DNA of 6,336 bases from an uncultured Flammeovirgaceae bacterium (GTDB lineage: Bacteria > Bacteroidota > Bacteroidia > Cytophagales > Cyclobacteriaceae). The stretch's first letter is position 1. Each line of letters starts with the position of its first letter. Below the pieces are notes generated by a model. The model saw nothing but the letters and a program-made list of their open reading frames with translations. It ran no database searches and was not told the DNA's origin. The stretch lies in contig CAMLLI010000278.1 of assembly GCA_946480685.1 (NCBI GenBank), positions 1-6,336 on the forward strand, given 5' to 3'. Positions 1 through 6,336 of this stretch are shown one piece after another. The translations under genes were made by a program, and so were the position numbers.

Positions 1-3000
1 GCTCGAGCTATGACGATGTTGTAATCGACTTCGGAACGGACCCTACAGATCCGAATGCCGGTCCAGATAAACAAGTATGCGGACCTTCCTCCGTGCTGGA
101 AGGAAATACACCTTCGATCGGAACTGGTAAGTGGAGTGTAATAAGCGGCCCCGGCAGTTGCGCAGGTGCAGCATGTTCTATCAAGATCGACAATACCGGT
201 GCAGCAAGATCAACGGTAAACCTGCAAGGTTCACCCTATGTATATGGCGCCTATACCCTCCGTTGGACGATCACCAGTGGTGGTGCATCCTGCTTCGAAA
301 AAACAGACGATGTTGTTATTACATTTGATGAGCCCGCGGAAATCACAAGCGCTCCGGATATCGACAGCGTTTGTATCGATCCGAAAAATTTTGCTCCTAT
401 AAAAGTTTCCGGTGTAGTTTCCGGTGGTGCAACTGGCGGTCATTGGGAAAATATATCCGGCAACGGTACTATATCTGCCAGCACACAAAGCGGCAGCGGT
501 CCGATTACCATTGAAGCTACCTATACACCTACACAAGAAGATTATGATGCCGGTGTACCGATCCGTGTGAAACTGGTTGCAACACCTGCGAGTACCAGCT
601 CATGTTCATCGGTAGAAGAAGAAGTAAAGATAAATATAGATCGCAAGCCTGCAGCCCATGCCGGCAGCGATATACCCAACATCTGCGAAAGCTTTGTTCA
701 ACTGAATGCAGACCCGACAACGTTTAATGCTTCGGGTGAATGGTCTACTACAGTAGCAGGCGTAACGTTTGATGATAAAACAAATCCGCAGACCACCGTG
801 CGCGGGTTAACTGCTGCACCCAGCAGTGTACTTGTTACGTGGACCGTAACCAGTGCAAGCGGACGATGCATATCAGATCCGTCTTCTATCACGCTTACGC
901 GCGCGAAACTTCCGGATGCTAAATCATTCACCACGCGCATATGCGAAGAACCACCGGCAGGTGCACCGGTTACTGCGAATATACTCCTGACAAACTATGA
1001 AGATTCCGTTACGACATTACCGGCAGCTGACCGAAGTATAACCTGGTATAGAAACGGAACACCGCCCGCAGGTACGCAGGTTACAGATCCTTCCATTCAG
1101 GAAACCAATATCACTTCAGGACAAATATACCTGGCCCGCATTCGCGATCTGTCTTCCAATTGTACCAACGATGCGATGGTTACGGTAGATGTTCGTGCAT
1201 TACCGGTTGCCAAAGATGCTACGGTTGCATTTTGTGAAGACTCTCCCGGCAGCAACAAAGTATCCAATATAGATCTGAGCGATGCAACGTATGTAAATGA
1301 GGTAACCGGAGGTGCCAGCGATGTAACAGTAGCATGGTATCCTTCATTGTTCGATGCGCAAAACAACACCTTTGAAATTACTTCTCCGGTGGATGTTAAC
1401 GGAAGCGCGAAGTATTATGCCCGGATTACTTTCAAAGACAAACCTTCTTGCGCAGACTATGCAGAGCTTACGCTTACCATAAAGAATATACCGGCCAGCA
1501 GCGAGATTTTCGGAAGAGAATCCGTATGCCAGGGTGATGCCGTTGAGATATACCAGATCACACCTATAAAAGGCGTCAAGTATCGCTGGAATATACCGAC
1601 TGCCTCCTATAAAGTTTTTGGCGGAGGAACCGACAGCGATTTCTTTGTACTGTTGCAATTCCCTACAGCAAGCCCGAATGGTGTTGCCGATACTATCAGC
1701 GTTCAGGTAGAATTGAACGGATGTAGTGCTCCCGTTACTAAAAAGACTATACTCGTTTCTCCTACTCCCGGCAAGCCTACTATACATGGCGATTCAGTAG
1801 TTTGTGAGAATGATGAAGGTATCAGTTACAACGTGACCCCTAACAACTATCCGACTTCATCCTATAGTTGGGAGATACGGAAGTTGTCCGATAATTCACA
1901 AGGCGGAGCATTTATTTCAGATGGCCAGGCAACGAACAAGATATTGGTCAATTTCCTTACGGAAGATGTAGTCATCAGTGTACAGGAAAGCAATTCGATA
2001 TGCGTTAGCCCGCTGGCGAAAGATACTATACGGGTGAACAAGCGACCGATCATGCTGAATGGCGATGCCGATGTCTGCAGTGATTATGCGACCGGCGTAA
2101 AATTCCAGGCGGATCCATCAAGTCCGGTTCCTATCAGTAAATATAACATTACCAATGCGAGCTTCGCTACAGAGATCATACCGATCGTTGGTCCGACCAA
2201 AGGCTCAGGTGTTGCTGATGATGCCATCGCGAACGACCAGTTCCAGAACCTGAAAGCGGTTCCTTTACCGGTGAACTATACTGTTATACCTGTAAATATA
2301 GGGGCCACGGGTAAAGAATGTCCGGGAGATGCCGAGATCATTACGCTTACCATTAAGCCTGAACCACAGCTTCACCCTACTCTCGACAAAGAACTATGCA
2401 GCAATATTGAAACCGGGATCGTCCTGGCGTCTGCTTCCAATACATTCCCCGCAGACAAGTTCATCATTGAAAGTATATATGTACCGACTGGTGTAAAAGC
2501 TATTTCGTCTATACAAACACCGGACGCAACCACGCAGTATAATTCGGATGCCATTAAAAACCATCGGTGGGAAAACACCAACGGTGCCGACAGTACGGTA
2601 GTATATACTATACGCCCGTACAGTACGCAATTGAATTGTGCCGGTGCACCACGTCAGGTAAAAGTCACGGTTCATCCGAATACAGTCATCAAACCTGTTG
2701 CAGACTTTACAGCTTGTAATAATGATCTGCTGGATGTTGCATTTGAATCCCTTAACAACACCGATGCAACCTTTACATGGTCTGTGAAGAATGCAGATTC
2801 CTATATCACCACAGGATCAAACGCAGGTCAGGGTGATATCAGTAACCTGCTGGTAGAAAATTCTAAAGCTATAGACGGTGCCGTAACATTCGAAGTGATC
2901 GGTACAAACCCGGCAACGGAAGGAAGCTGTACCGGACCTGCCATTACTTTTACAGTAACTGTACATCCTTCTCCGGAAGCAACAAAAATCGAAAAGACCG

Positions 3001-6000
3001 TTTGCTCCGATGTTCCGGGAGGCAATACCTATACCGCTGACCTGAAAGCGCTCGAATCCTCCATAACACCGAATGCCGGCAAGGCCGATACAAAAATTAC
3101 CTGGTATAAAAGTCAGACGCTGAATAGCGCTGATCTCATTCCGGATGCGGCCCTGAAAGCCTATATCGTAGAGAACCAGGTACCACTTTATGTGAAGGTA
3201 GAATATATACCAACCAGCTGTACCAATGTTGTTACCGTTGAGTATACTGTAAACCCTTCTGTATCCTTCCAAGCAACACCACGAAACTTACTCTGCAACG
3301 GTCTTAGTAACGGAGAGATTAGTGTTGTTGTTAAAAACGGTACACCTACCTATTCGTACAAGATCAACAATGCTATTCCGGTAACAGCGCCATCCGATAA
3401 TTATACCTTCACTTCATTGTCAGGAGGTAACTATACCATTGTGGTGCAGGACCTGAAAGGATGCAGCGCTACTTCTGTTGTATCGTTGTTCGAACCTACG
3501 GCATTGGTAGCCGATGTAAAATTGAAGAAAGCGATCAGCTGCTTCCAGGCTAAAGATGGCGAAATAGAAACGATCGTAACTGGGGGCACTGCACCTTATA
3601 CTGAATACCGAATCGTACAAAGCAACGAGCTCGATGCCGACAACGATGGTATATTTCAGAACCTCGGTGTAGGAAGCTATAACGTGCGCGTAAAAGATAC
3701 CAACGGCTGCTTTGCTACTTCGGAAATGCTTACGATGGATCAACCGACACCAGTGGAAATCAGCACCGTATCGGTCGCTACCGATGACGATGGGTATAAC
3801 CTGACGTGTAAAGATGCTACCGATGGTGAAGTGAAAGTAACGTTCACCGGTGGTACGCCTGCTGCTACAGGCTATACGGCTGTACTCACGAAAGTAAATG
3901 ATGCAACAACCTCTGCTACACTACAGGGTATAGACAGCGTTCGGTTCAAGGATCTTGGTAAAGGCACTTATACCATCGTGATTAAAGATGGCAACAATTG
4001 TGCATCGCGTCCTTCGGCTGCGACTATATTAAATCCGCCTGCGTTGAATGGAGGGTCGATAGGTGTAGATCAATCTGTGTGTCTCAATTCACCGGCAGAG
4101 AAAATCACGGAGCTTTCACCTCCCTTTGGCGGTGTGGAAAATTACCGTTACCAATGGCAACAGCAACAGACACCGGATGGCGAAGCACCAACAACAGACA
4201 ACTGGATCGATATACCGGCATCTGCGAATGGAAATTCGAATGAATATACTCCGGAGATACTAAGCCAGACTACATACTTCAGAAGACTGGTGTGGAGTGT
4301 ATCCACGCGTACGGGTAAATATTGTGAAGTAAAAGGAACGGATGAGCGTGAAATGGTAAAGATCACCGTAAACCAACCACCGGTGGTTCGCCTGGATGCT
4401 CCTTCTAACCTATGCTATGGTAAACCGGGACAAATCAAACTGATTGTAGAATCCGGTGCCATACCTATTACCTATAGCTATACTGATGGCACCAATACCG
4501 TACTGAATGAAGAAGGTGGAAAAACCAGCGTTGTTGTTCTACCAGAAATCACGGAAGATAAAACCTATAAATTCTATGACATTGTTGATGGCAATGGCTG
4601 TAAAGGAGATGATCAGGAAGCAAGCATCAGCGTTGTAAAAGTCTCCACCGACTTTTCGATTGTAGGTTCCGATGCACAATGTCCCGGCAATGAATTTGAA
4701 TTCAAGTGGAACGTTGAACCGGATGTAAAATACGAATGGGTTTGGTCACGCGACAGCTCGACTGTAATTCGTGAAGATTCATTATCGGCTGGCGACCACA
4801 CCATCAAGCATGGGTTTGCTGCGGGGTCACCGAACAACTCCACAGTATATAATGTAAAGCTGAAGGCATCGAACTTCTTATGTACACCCGATCCTACAAC
4901 GCGTGAGATCACTATATATCCACTCATTGCACTTAATGTATTACCAGGTGACACCTCGCTCTGTAGCGGACAGACGATAACCTTCCAGGATCAGTCTTTG
5001 GGTATCGATCATGGTACATGGTACTATCATATACCTGGCACACCAGACAGGCTGGAGGAAAAACCGGCACCGGCCGCAGAAGTATCATATGTGATGACCA
5101 ATACATCCACACAAGAACCGATCATATACGAAGTGGTATACCAGGCATCCAACGCAGAAGGTTGTAGTGGTGAGTATCGGAAAGAAGTGGTGGTATACCA
5201 TAGTGCTACGGCCGACTTTACATACGACAATGCACCTCCGCTGACTGCAGGACTGTCAACTATTACATTTACCAATACATCATCGACCATCAATACCAAC
5301 GACTTTGAGTATATATGGGACTTCGATGATATCAAAGCTACACCGCCTACCGCGAATGGAGCCGGACCTTACACGGTGGAATATCATGCTGCGGGCACCA
5401 AAGAAGTACGCTTGACAGTTACGAACATTGCAGCACGCAACGCGGGTGAAACGTGTTCGAGTACAAAGACTGAGAAGATCACCATTCTGTTACCAGCCGT
5501 AAAAGCAGCCTTCACCGCTACACCAATGGCGGCATGTTTCCCTGCCAATATTGAAGTGACGAATCTTTCACCGGGTGCAGATGCATTCCATTGGACACTT
5601 TACAACGGCAGCACACTGGCAGACAGTTCATCCTTGCGCAATCCGGTGTTCCGGGTGTCCAAACCGGGGAAATATAGTATATCATTAAAGGCAGAGTTCC
5701 GCTCCACGGGTCAGAGTGATAGCACGAGCGTATCCGGCATCGAAGTATTTGATGTTCCTACGGCCAACTTCGAACTCCGTCCTTCGGTAGTATATATACC
5801 GGACATGGAAACACAAACATTCAACTTCTCAACCGGTGCGAATCAATATAGCTGGAATTTTGATGACGGCACTACCTCGGATGAGACCGAACCTAAACAT
5901 CTCTATACGCTCGAAGGTAAATATGCCATTACACTCGTGGCAGGCTTCGACAACGGCAGTAAAGATGTGAATGGTGATGGTACGCTGGATGGAAATGTAG

Positions 6001-6336
6001 TGTGTTATGACACTGCGCGACTCCAGGTTGTAGCAATACAGGGCGGATCACTAAAAGTACCGAATGCATTTACACCAAACGTAAACGGCTCTACGCATGG
6101 CAACGGAGTACCCGGCAGTGGAACGTTCAACGATGTGTTCATGCCGATTGTAAAAGGCTCTGAAGAATATACCATGCAGATTTATGACCGCTGGGGAAAT
6201 ATGATCTATGAAACGCTGGATAAAAATCATGGCTGGGACGGATACGACCGGAATGGAAAACTGATGCCTGCAGGTGTATATGTATACAAGCTGGTGATCC
6301 GGTTAAGCAATGGGCAGCGTACCACCAAAGTTGGAG
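1..6336 (+). CDS. Giant multi-modular Ig/PKD-repeat surface protein with T9SS type B sorting domain (partial at both ends)
   Basis: Frame 3 is open from base 3 to 6335 (2,111 codons), with no stop and no frameshift. Both ends run off the window, so start codon, signal peptide and stop are not seen. The protein is a string of about 21 beta-sandwich modules: Ig-like, PKD-like, three SprB-type repeats, then true PKD domains with WDFDD and WNFDDG cores. A CHU_C gliding-motility-associated C-terminal domain follows. In known Bacteroidota proteins this terminal domain directs export through the type IX secretion system and anchoring at the cell surface. By inference this is a cell-surface adhesin or gliding/matrix protein. 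The composition is extracellular in style: rich in Thr, Ser, Asn, Asp, Gly and Val, with regularly spaced Cys pairs and no transmembrane segment or catalytic motif. It is not SprB itself, because SprB repeats form only a small block. The exact ligand and function cannot be told. Confidence 0.95.
3..50 (+). other. Tail of an upstream module of the same protein
   Basis: The first 16 complete codons encode the end of a preceding beta-sandwich module (a VVIDF strand, then a Thr/Asp/Pro linker). They run without a break into module 1, so the gene continues upstream of the window. What lies further upstream is unknown. Confidence 0.6.
51..905 (+). other. Protein modules 1-3: Ig-like repeats with Gly-x-Trp core
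   Basis: Three consecutive extracellular Ig-like modules of about 90-105 residues (roughly residues 17-109, 110-213 and 214-301). Modules 1 and 3 open with an AGPD/AGSD turn. All three have an early Cys (C26, C124, C228) and a Trp in a Gly-rich turn: GKWSV at W44, GGHWEN at W148, GEWST at W247. A late Cys follows (C97, C201, C289). Modules 1 and 3 also have a second Trp in the penultimate strand (LRWTI at W88, VTWTVTS at W280), which module 2 lacks. This Cys/Gly-Trp/Trp-x-x-x-Ser pattern is common in Bacteroidota giant surface proteins that end in CHU_C domains. The role is most likely structural spacing or ligand display. Module boundaries are approximate, placed at the linker before each new strand A. 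Confidence 0.75.
906..1484 (+). other. Protein modules 4-5: Ig-like repeats with Trp-Tyr motif
   Basis: These two modules (about residues 302-398 and 399-494) share one layout. A strand holds the early Cys followed by acidic residues (ICEEPP at C314, FCEDSPG at C411). A central strand ends in Trp-Tyr (ITWYRNG at W348, VAWYPS at W445). An aromatic strand comes next (IYLARI and KYYARI), then a late Cys (C387, C483). The Cys-to-Cys spacings of 73 and 72 residues are almost identical. The same type returns as module 11. The fold is inferred to be an Ig-like beta-sandwich; I do not attach a precise family accession. Confidence 0.7.
1485..2039 (+). other. Protein modules 6-7: PKD-like repeats with Tyr-x-Trp core
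   Basis: Two adjacent modules (about residues 495-586 and 587-679) begin with I-x-G-x-x-x-V-C (C509; and IHGDSVVCEN at C601). Next come a YQI/YNV strand ending in TP, a Tyr-x-Trp core (YRWNIP at W529, YSWEI at W623), a Gly-rich loop, an isV strand and a late Cys (C574, C667). Cys spacing is 65 and 66 residues. This layout matches the PKD-like family found in CHU_C-bearing Bacteroidota proteins (I believe the PKD_6 type, from memory). Most likely structural, with no catalytic residues seen. Confidence 0.7.
2040..2963 (+). other. Protein modules 8-10: PKD-like repeats of a second type
   Basis: Three modules (about residues 680-784, 785-890 and 891-987) start with a short strand holding the early Cys (C692, C799, C905). 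They end with a YTVIP / YTIRP / FEVIG strand, a late Cys (C773, C879, C976) followed by a Gly-Pro or Gly-Asp turn, and a final T-V-x-V-x-P strand that leads into the next linker (KPEP, HPNT, HPSP). Modules 8 and 9 have nearly equal Cys spacing (81 and 80). Module 10 is shorter (71) and has a TFTWSV strand, so it may be a hybrid or a third subtype. These resemble the PKD-like domains that commonly accompany CHU_C proteins. Confidence 0.65.
2964..3251 (+). other. Protein module 11: second occurrence of the Trp-Tyr Ig-like type
   Basis: This module (about residues 988-1083) repeats the layout of modules 4-5: early Cys with a Ser-Asp-Val-Pro-Gly-Gly turn (C1001), ITWYKS at W1034-Y1035, a LYVKVEY strand, and a late Cys (C1073) followed by Thr-Asn as in module 4. 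Its Cys spacing is 72, against 73 and 72 in modules 4-5. It is separated from them by about 1.5 kb of other module types and directly precedes the SprB-type block. Confidence 0.65.
3255..4037 (+). repeat. Three SprB-type repeats in tandem (protein level)
   Basis: Three copies (about residues 1085-1166, 1167-1249 and 1251-1345) match the SprB repeat pattern: early Cys, then Gly-Glu-Ile/Val on a strand, a Gly-Gly-Thr-x-Pro turn, a LxxGxYxVxVxD strand pair, and Asn-Gly-Cys. Copy 1 has SNGEISV, NGTPTY, LSGGNYTIVVQD and KGC (C1098, C1154). Copy 2 has DGEIETIV, GGTAPY, LGVGSYNVRVKDTNGC (C1180, C1236). Copy 3 has DGEVKVTF, GGTPAATGY, LGKGTYTIVIKD and NNC (C1269, C1333). The family is named after the mobile gliding adhesin SprB of Flavobacterium. 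Its presence supports a surface role, but it also occurs in many T9SS-exported proteins without proven motility function. Copy 3 is longer and the most diverged. Confidence 0.85.
4044..4370 (+). other. Protein module 15: Ig-like domain with YQW and TTYFRR motifs
   Basis: This module (about residues 1348-1456) has the layout of a common Bacteroidota Ig-like repeat: a GGSIG opening and early Cys (C1360), a YRYQWQQQQ strand (W1385), the NWIDIP strand (W1401), and YTPEIL followed by the signature TTYFRRLV (about 1423-1430). A late Cys (C1441) precedes the last strand VKITV. It occurs once in the window and has the widest Cys spacing (81, shared with module 8). The four-Gln run in the first Trp strand is unusual but may be chance. 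Confidence 0.7.
4371..4637 (+). other. Protein module 16: short Ig-like domain with TYSYTDG motif
   Basis: A short module (about residues 1457-1545): early Cys (C1471) followed by YGKPGQIKLIV, then a Gly-x-x-Pro turn leading into ITYSYTDG (1489-1496), VVVLPEI, a YKFYDIVDGNGC strand and turn ending at C1533, and a final ISVV strand. The Asp-Gly-Asn-Gly-Cys ending resembles the SprB repeats just upstream, but the YTDG centre and the length fit a separate Ig-like type widespread in CHU_C proteins. Confidence 0.6.
4638..5198 (+). other. Protein modules 17-18: degenerate PKD-like domains
   Basis: Two modules (about residues 1546-1639 and 1640-1732) have PKD topology without the classic WDFGDG core. 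Module 17 has YEWVWSRD (W1579, W1581) at the core position, a TIKHGF strand and YNVKLKASN, the usual PKD penultimate strand, with Cys at 1560 and 1627. Module 18 has CSGQTITFQDQS, a classic PKD strand B, then GTWYYHIPG (W1673) where WDFGDG would be, and YEVVYQASNAEGC (C1654, C1721). Both pairs are 67 residues apart, which supports a shared origin. They form the transition from the Ig-like stalk to the C-terminal PKD block. Confidence 0.65.
5199..5492 (+). other. Protein module 19: PKD domain with YIWDFDD core
   Basis: A recognisable PKD domain (about residues 1733-1830): ADFTYDNAPP opening, ITFTNTSS strand, the PKD core YIWDFDD (1770-1776), YTVEYHAAGTKEVRLTVTN as the H-x-Y-x-x-x-G-like ending, and a final strand KITI. 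The usual Gly-Asp-Gly of the core is replaced by Asp-Asp-Ile. It holds only one Cys (C1818), so the two-Cys rule of the upstream modules stops here. PKD domains mediate protein-protein or protein-carbohydrate contacts in secreted proteins. Confidence 0.85.
5493..5756 (+). other. Protein module 20: diverged PKD domain
   Basis: This module (about residues 1831-1918) begins with AAFTATPMAACFPANIEVTN, typical of PKD strands A and B, and has FHWTLYNGS (W1864) where WDFGDGS is expected. It continues with NPVFRVSKPGKYSISLKA, which matches the PKD motif N-P-x-H-x-Y-x-x-x-G-x-Y. The acidic core residues are lost. Its only Cys is the early one (C1845). Confidence 0.75.
5757..6035 (+). other. Protein module 21: PKD domain with inserted calcium-loop-like motif
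   Basis: A clear PKD domain (about residues 1919-2011): ANFELRPS opening, FNFSTGANQYSWNFDDGTTS with the core WNFDDG at 1951-1956, EPKHLYTLEGKYAITLVA, and a last strand ARLQVV. Between the last two strands, where PKD domains usually have a short turn, lies DVNGDGTLD (1988-1996). This has the D-x-N-x-D-G-x-x-D pattern of calcium-binding loops in EF-hand, dockerin and thrombospondin type 3 repeats. One Cys (C2001) follows. That the loop binds calcium is inference. Confidence 0.85.
6054..6335 (+). other. CHU_C gliding-motility-associated C-terminal domain (T9SS type B sorting signal), truncated by window end
   Basis: The last 94 residues (2018-2111) match the CHU_C domain: KVPNAFTPN (2018-2026), FNDVF (2042-2046), MQIYDRWGNMIYE around W2064, GWDGYDRNGK around W2078, PAGVYVYKL (2089-2097) and the final TTKVG. 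In characterised Bacteroidota this domain is recognised by the type IX secretion machinery as a type B sorting signal. Family members usually end a few residues after the Lys-x-Gly, with a short hydrophobic strand and a basic residue, so the stop codon is expected within roughly 10 codons beyond the window. The N-terminal loop, normally NGDGxND, is enlarged by about 12 residues. Confidence 0.93.

Noticed and set aside
131..328. 65-codon + strand frame overlapping the start of the gene
   Set aside because: Out of frame with the module-encoding frame 3, and its translation is Arg/Cys-rich and unlike any known family.
1344..1787. 147-codon open frame on the minus strand
   Set aside because: Antisense shadow of modules 5-6, with no domain and no credible ribosome binding context that I can support. 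The + frame here has conserved module motifs.
2817..3272. 151-codon open frame on the minus strand
   Set aside because: It lies antisense to modules 10-11 of a strongly supported protein. Its translation is rich in Cys, Tyr, Arg and Gly without any recognisable domain, as expected for the complement of Thr/Ser/Val-rich beta-strand codons.
3998..4243. 81-codon + strand frame
   Set aside because: Overlaps SprB copy 3 and module 15 out of frame. The frame 3 translation shows the conserved motifs, so this is a shadow.
4911..4920. TATA-like runs such as ctatatat here and gtatatatac near 5790
   Set aside because: These are Tyr-Ile/Ile-Tyr codons (tat ata) in beta-strands of the coding frame. They sit inside the gene with no downstream start, so promoter function is not supported.
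5964..5990. Possible dockerin domain (cellulosome component)
   Set aside because: Only one calcium-loop-like motif is present, and it is embedded within a PKD domain. Dockerins need two such loops with helices.
1..6336. CRISPR array, tRNA/rRNA gene, insertion sequence or prophage material
   Set aside because: There are no short regular direct repeats with spacers, no cloverleaf or rRNA signatures and no transposase motifs. The continuous coding frame explains the whole window.
1..6336. Catalytic domain (protease, glycoside hydrolase or similar) within the chain
   Set aside because: Every segment reads as a beta-sandwich repeat or the sorting domain. No catalytic motif or globular domain longer than about 110 residues is visible. 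An enzyme could still lie upstream of the window.

Overview
The whole window is the inside and C-terminal part of one very large gene on the + strand. Reading frame 3 (first full codon at base 3) stays open from base 3 to base 6335. That is 2,111 codons with no stop, and neither the start codon nor the stop codon lies in the window. In this frame residue n begins at base 3n, and residue numbers below use that scheme. All other open frames are short and read through the conserved modules of this protein, so I treat them as shadows. I found no second gene, RNA gene, promoter, terminator, mobile element or CRISPR array.

The product is a secreted, surface-type modular protein built almost only from beta-sandwich (Ig-like/PKD-like) repeats of about 80-110 residues. 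It ends in the gliding-motility-associated C-terminal domain (CHU_C type, with the motifs PNAFTPN, IYDRWGN, GWDGYDRNGK and PAGVYVYKL). That domain is the type B sorting signal of the type IX secretion system (T9SS), which places the organism in the Bacteroidota. The moderate GC content and mixed codon use fit a Chitinophagales/Cytophagales/Sphingobacteriales-type bacterium, but genus cannot be told from this window.

Layout: modules 1-3 (51-905) are Ig-like with Trp-centred strands. Modules 4-5 (906-1484) carry a Trp-Tyr pair. Modules 6-7 (1485-2039) are PKD-like with a Tyr-x-Trp core. Modules 8-10 (2040-2963) are PKD-like of another type. Module 11 (2964-3251) returns to the Trp-Tyr type. Modules 12-14 (3255-4037) are three SprB-type repeats. 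Modules 15 and 16 (4044-4637) are two different Ig-like types. Modules 17-21 (4638-6035) are PKD or degenerate PKD domains, the last with an inserted calcium-loop-like motif. The CHU_C sorting domain follows (6054-6335) and is cut by the window edge a few residues before its expected end.

The working model, partly inference, is a long stalk exported through the T9SS and used for adhesion, gliding or matrix interaction. Eighteen consecutive modules each carry an early and a late cysteine, which suggests one disulfide staple per domain. No catalytic domain is visible. I see no new enzymatic or defence system here. The points most worth a second look are the expanded loop in the sorting domain, the calcium-loop insertion in the last PKD domain, and the regular cysteine pairing that stops at module 19.
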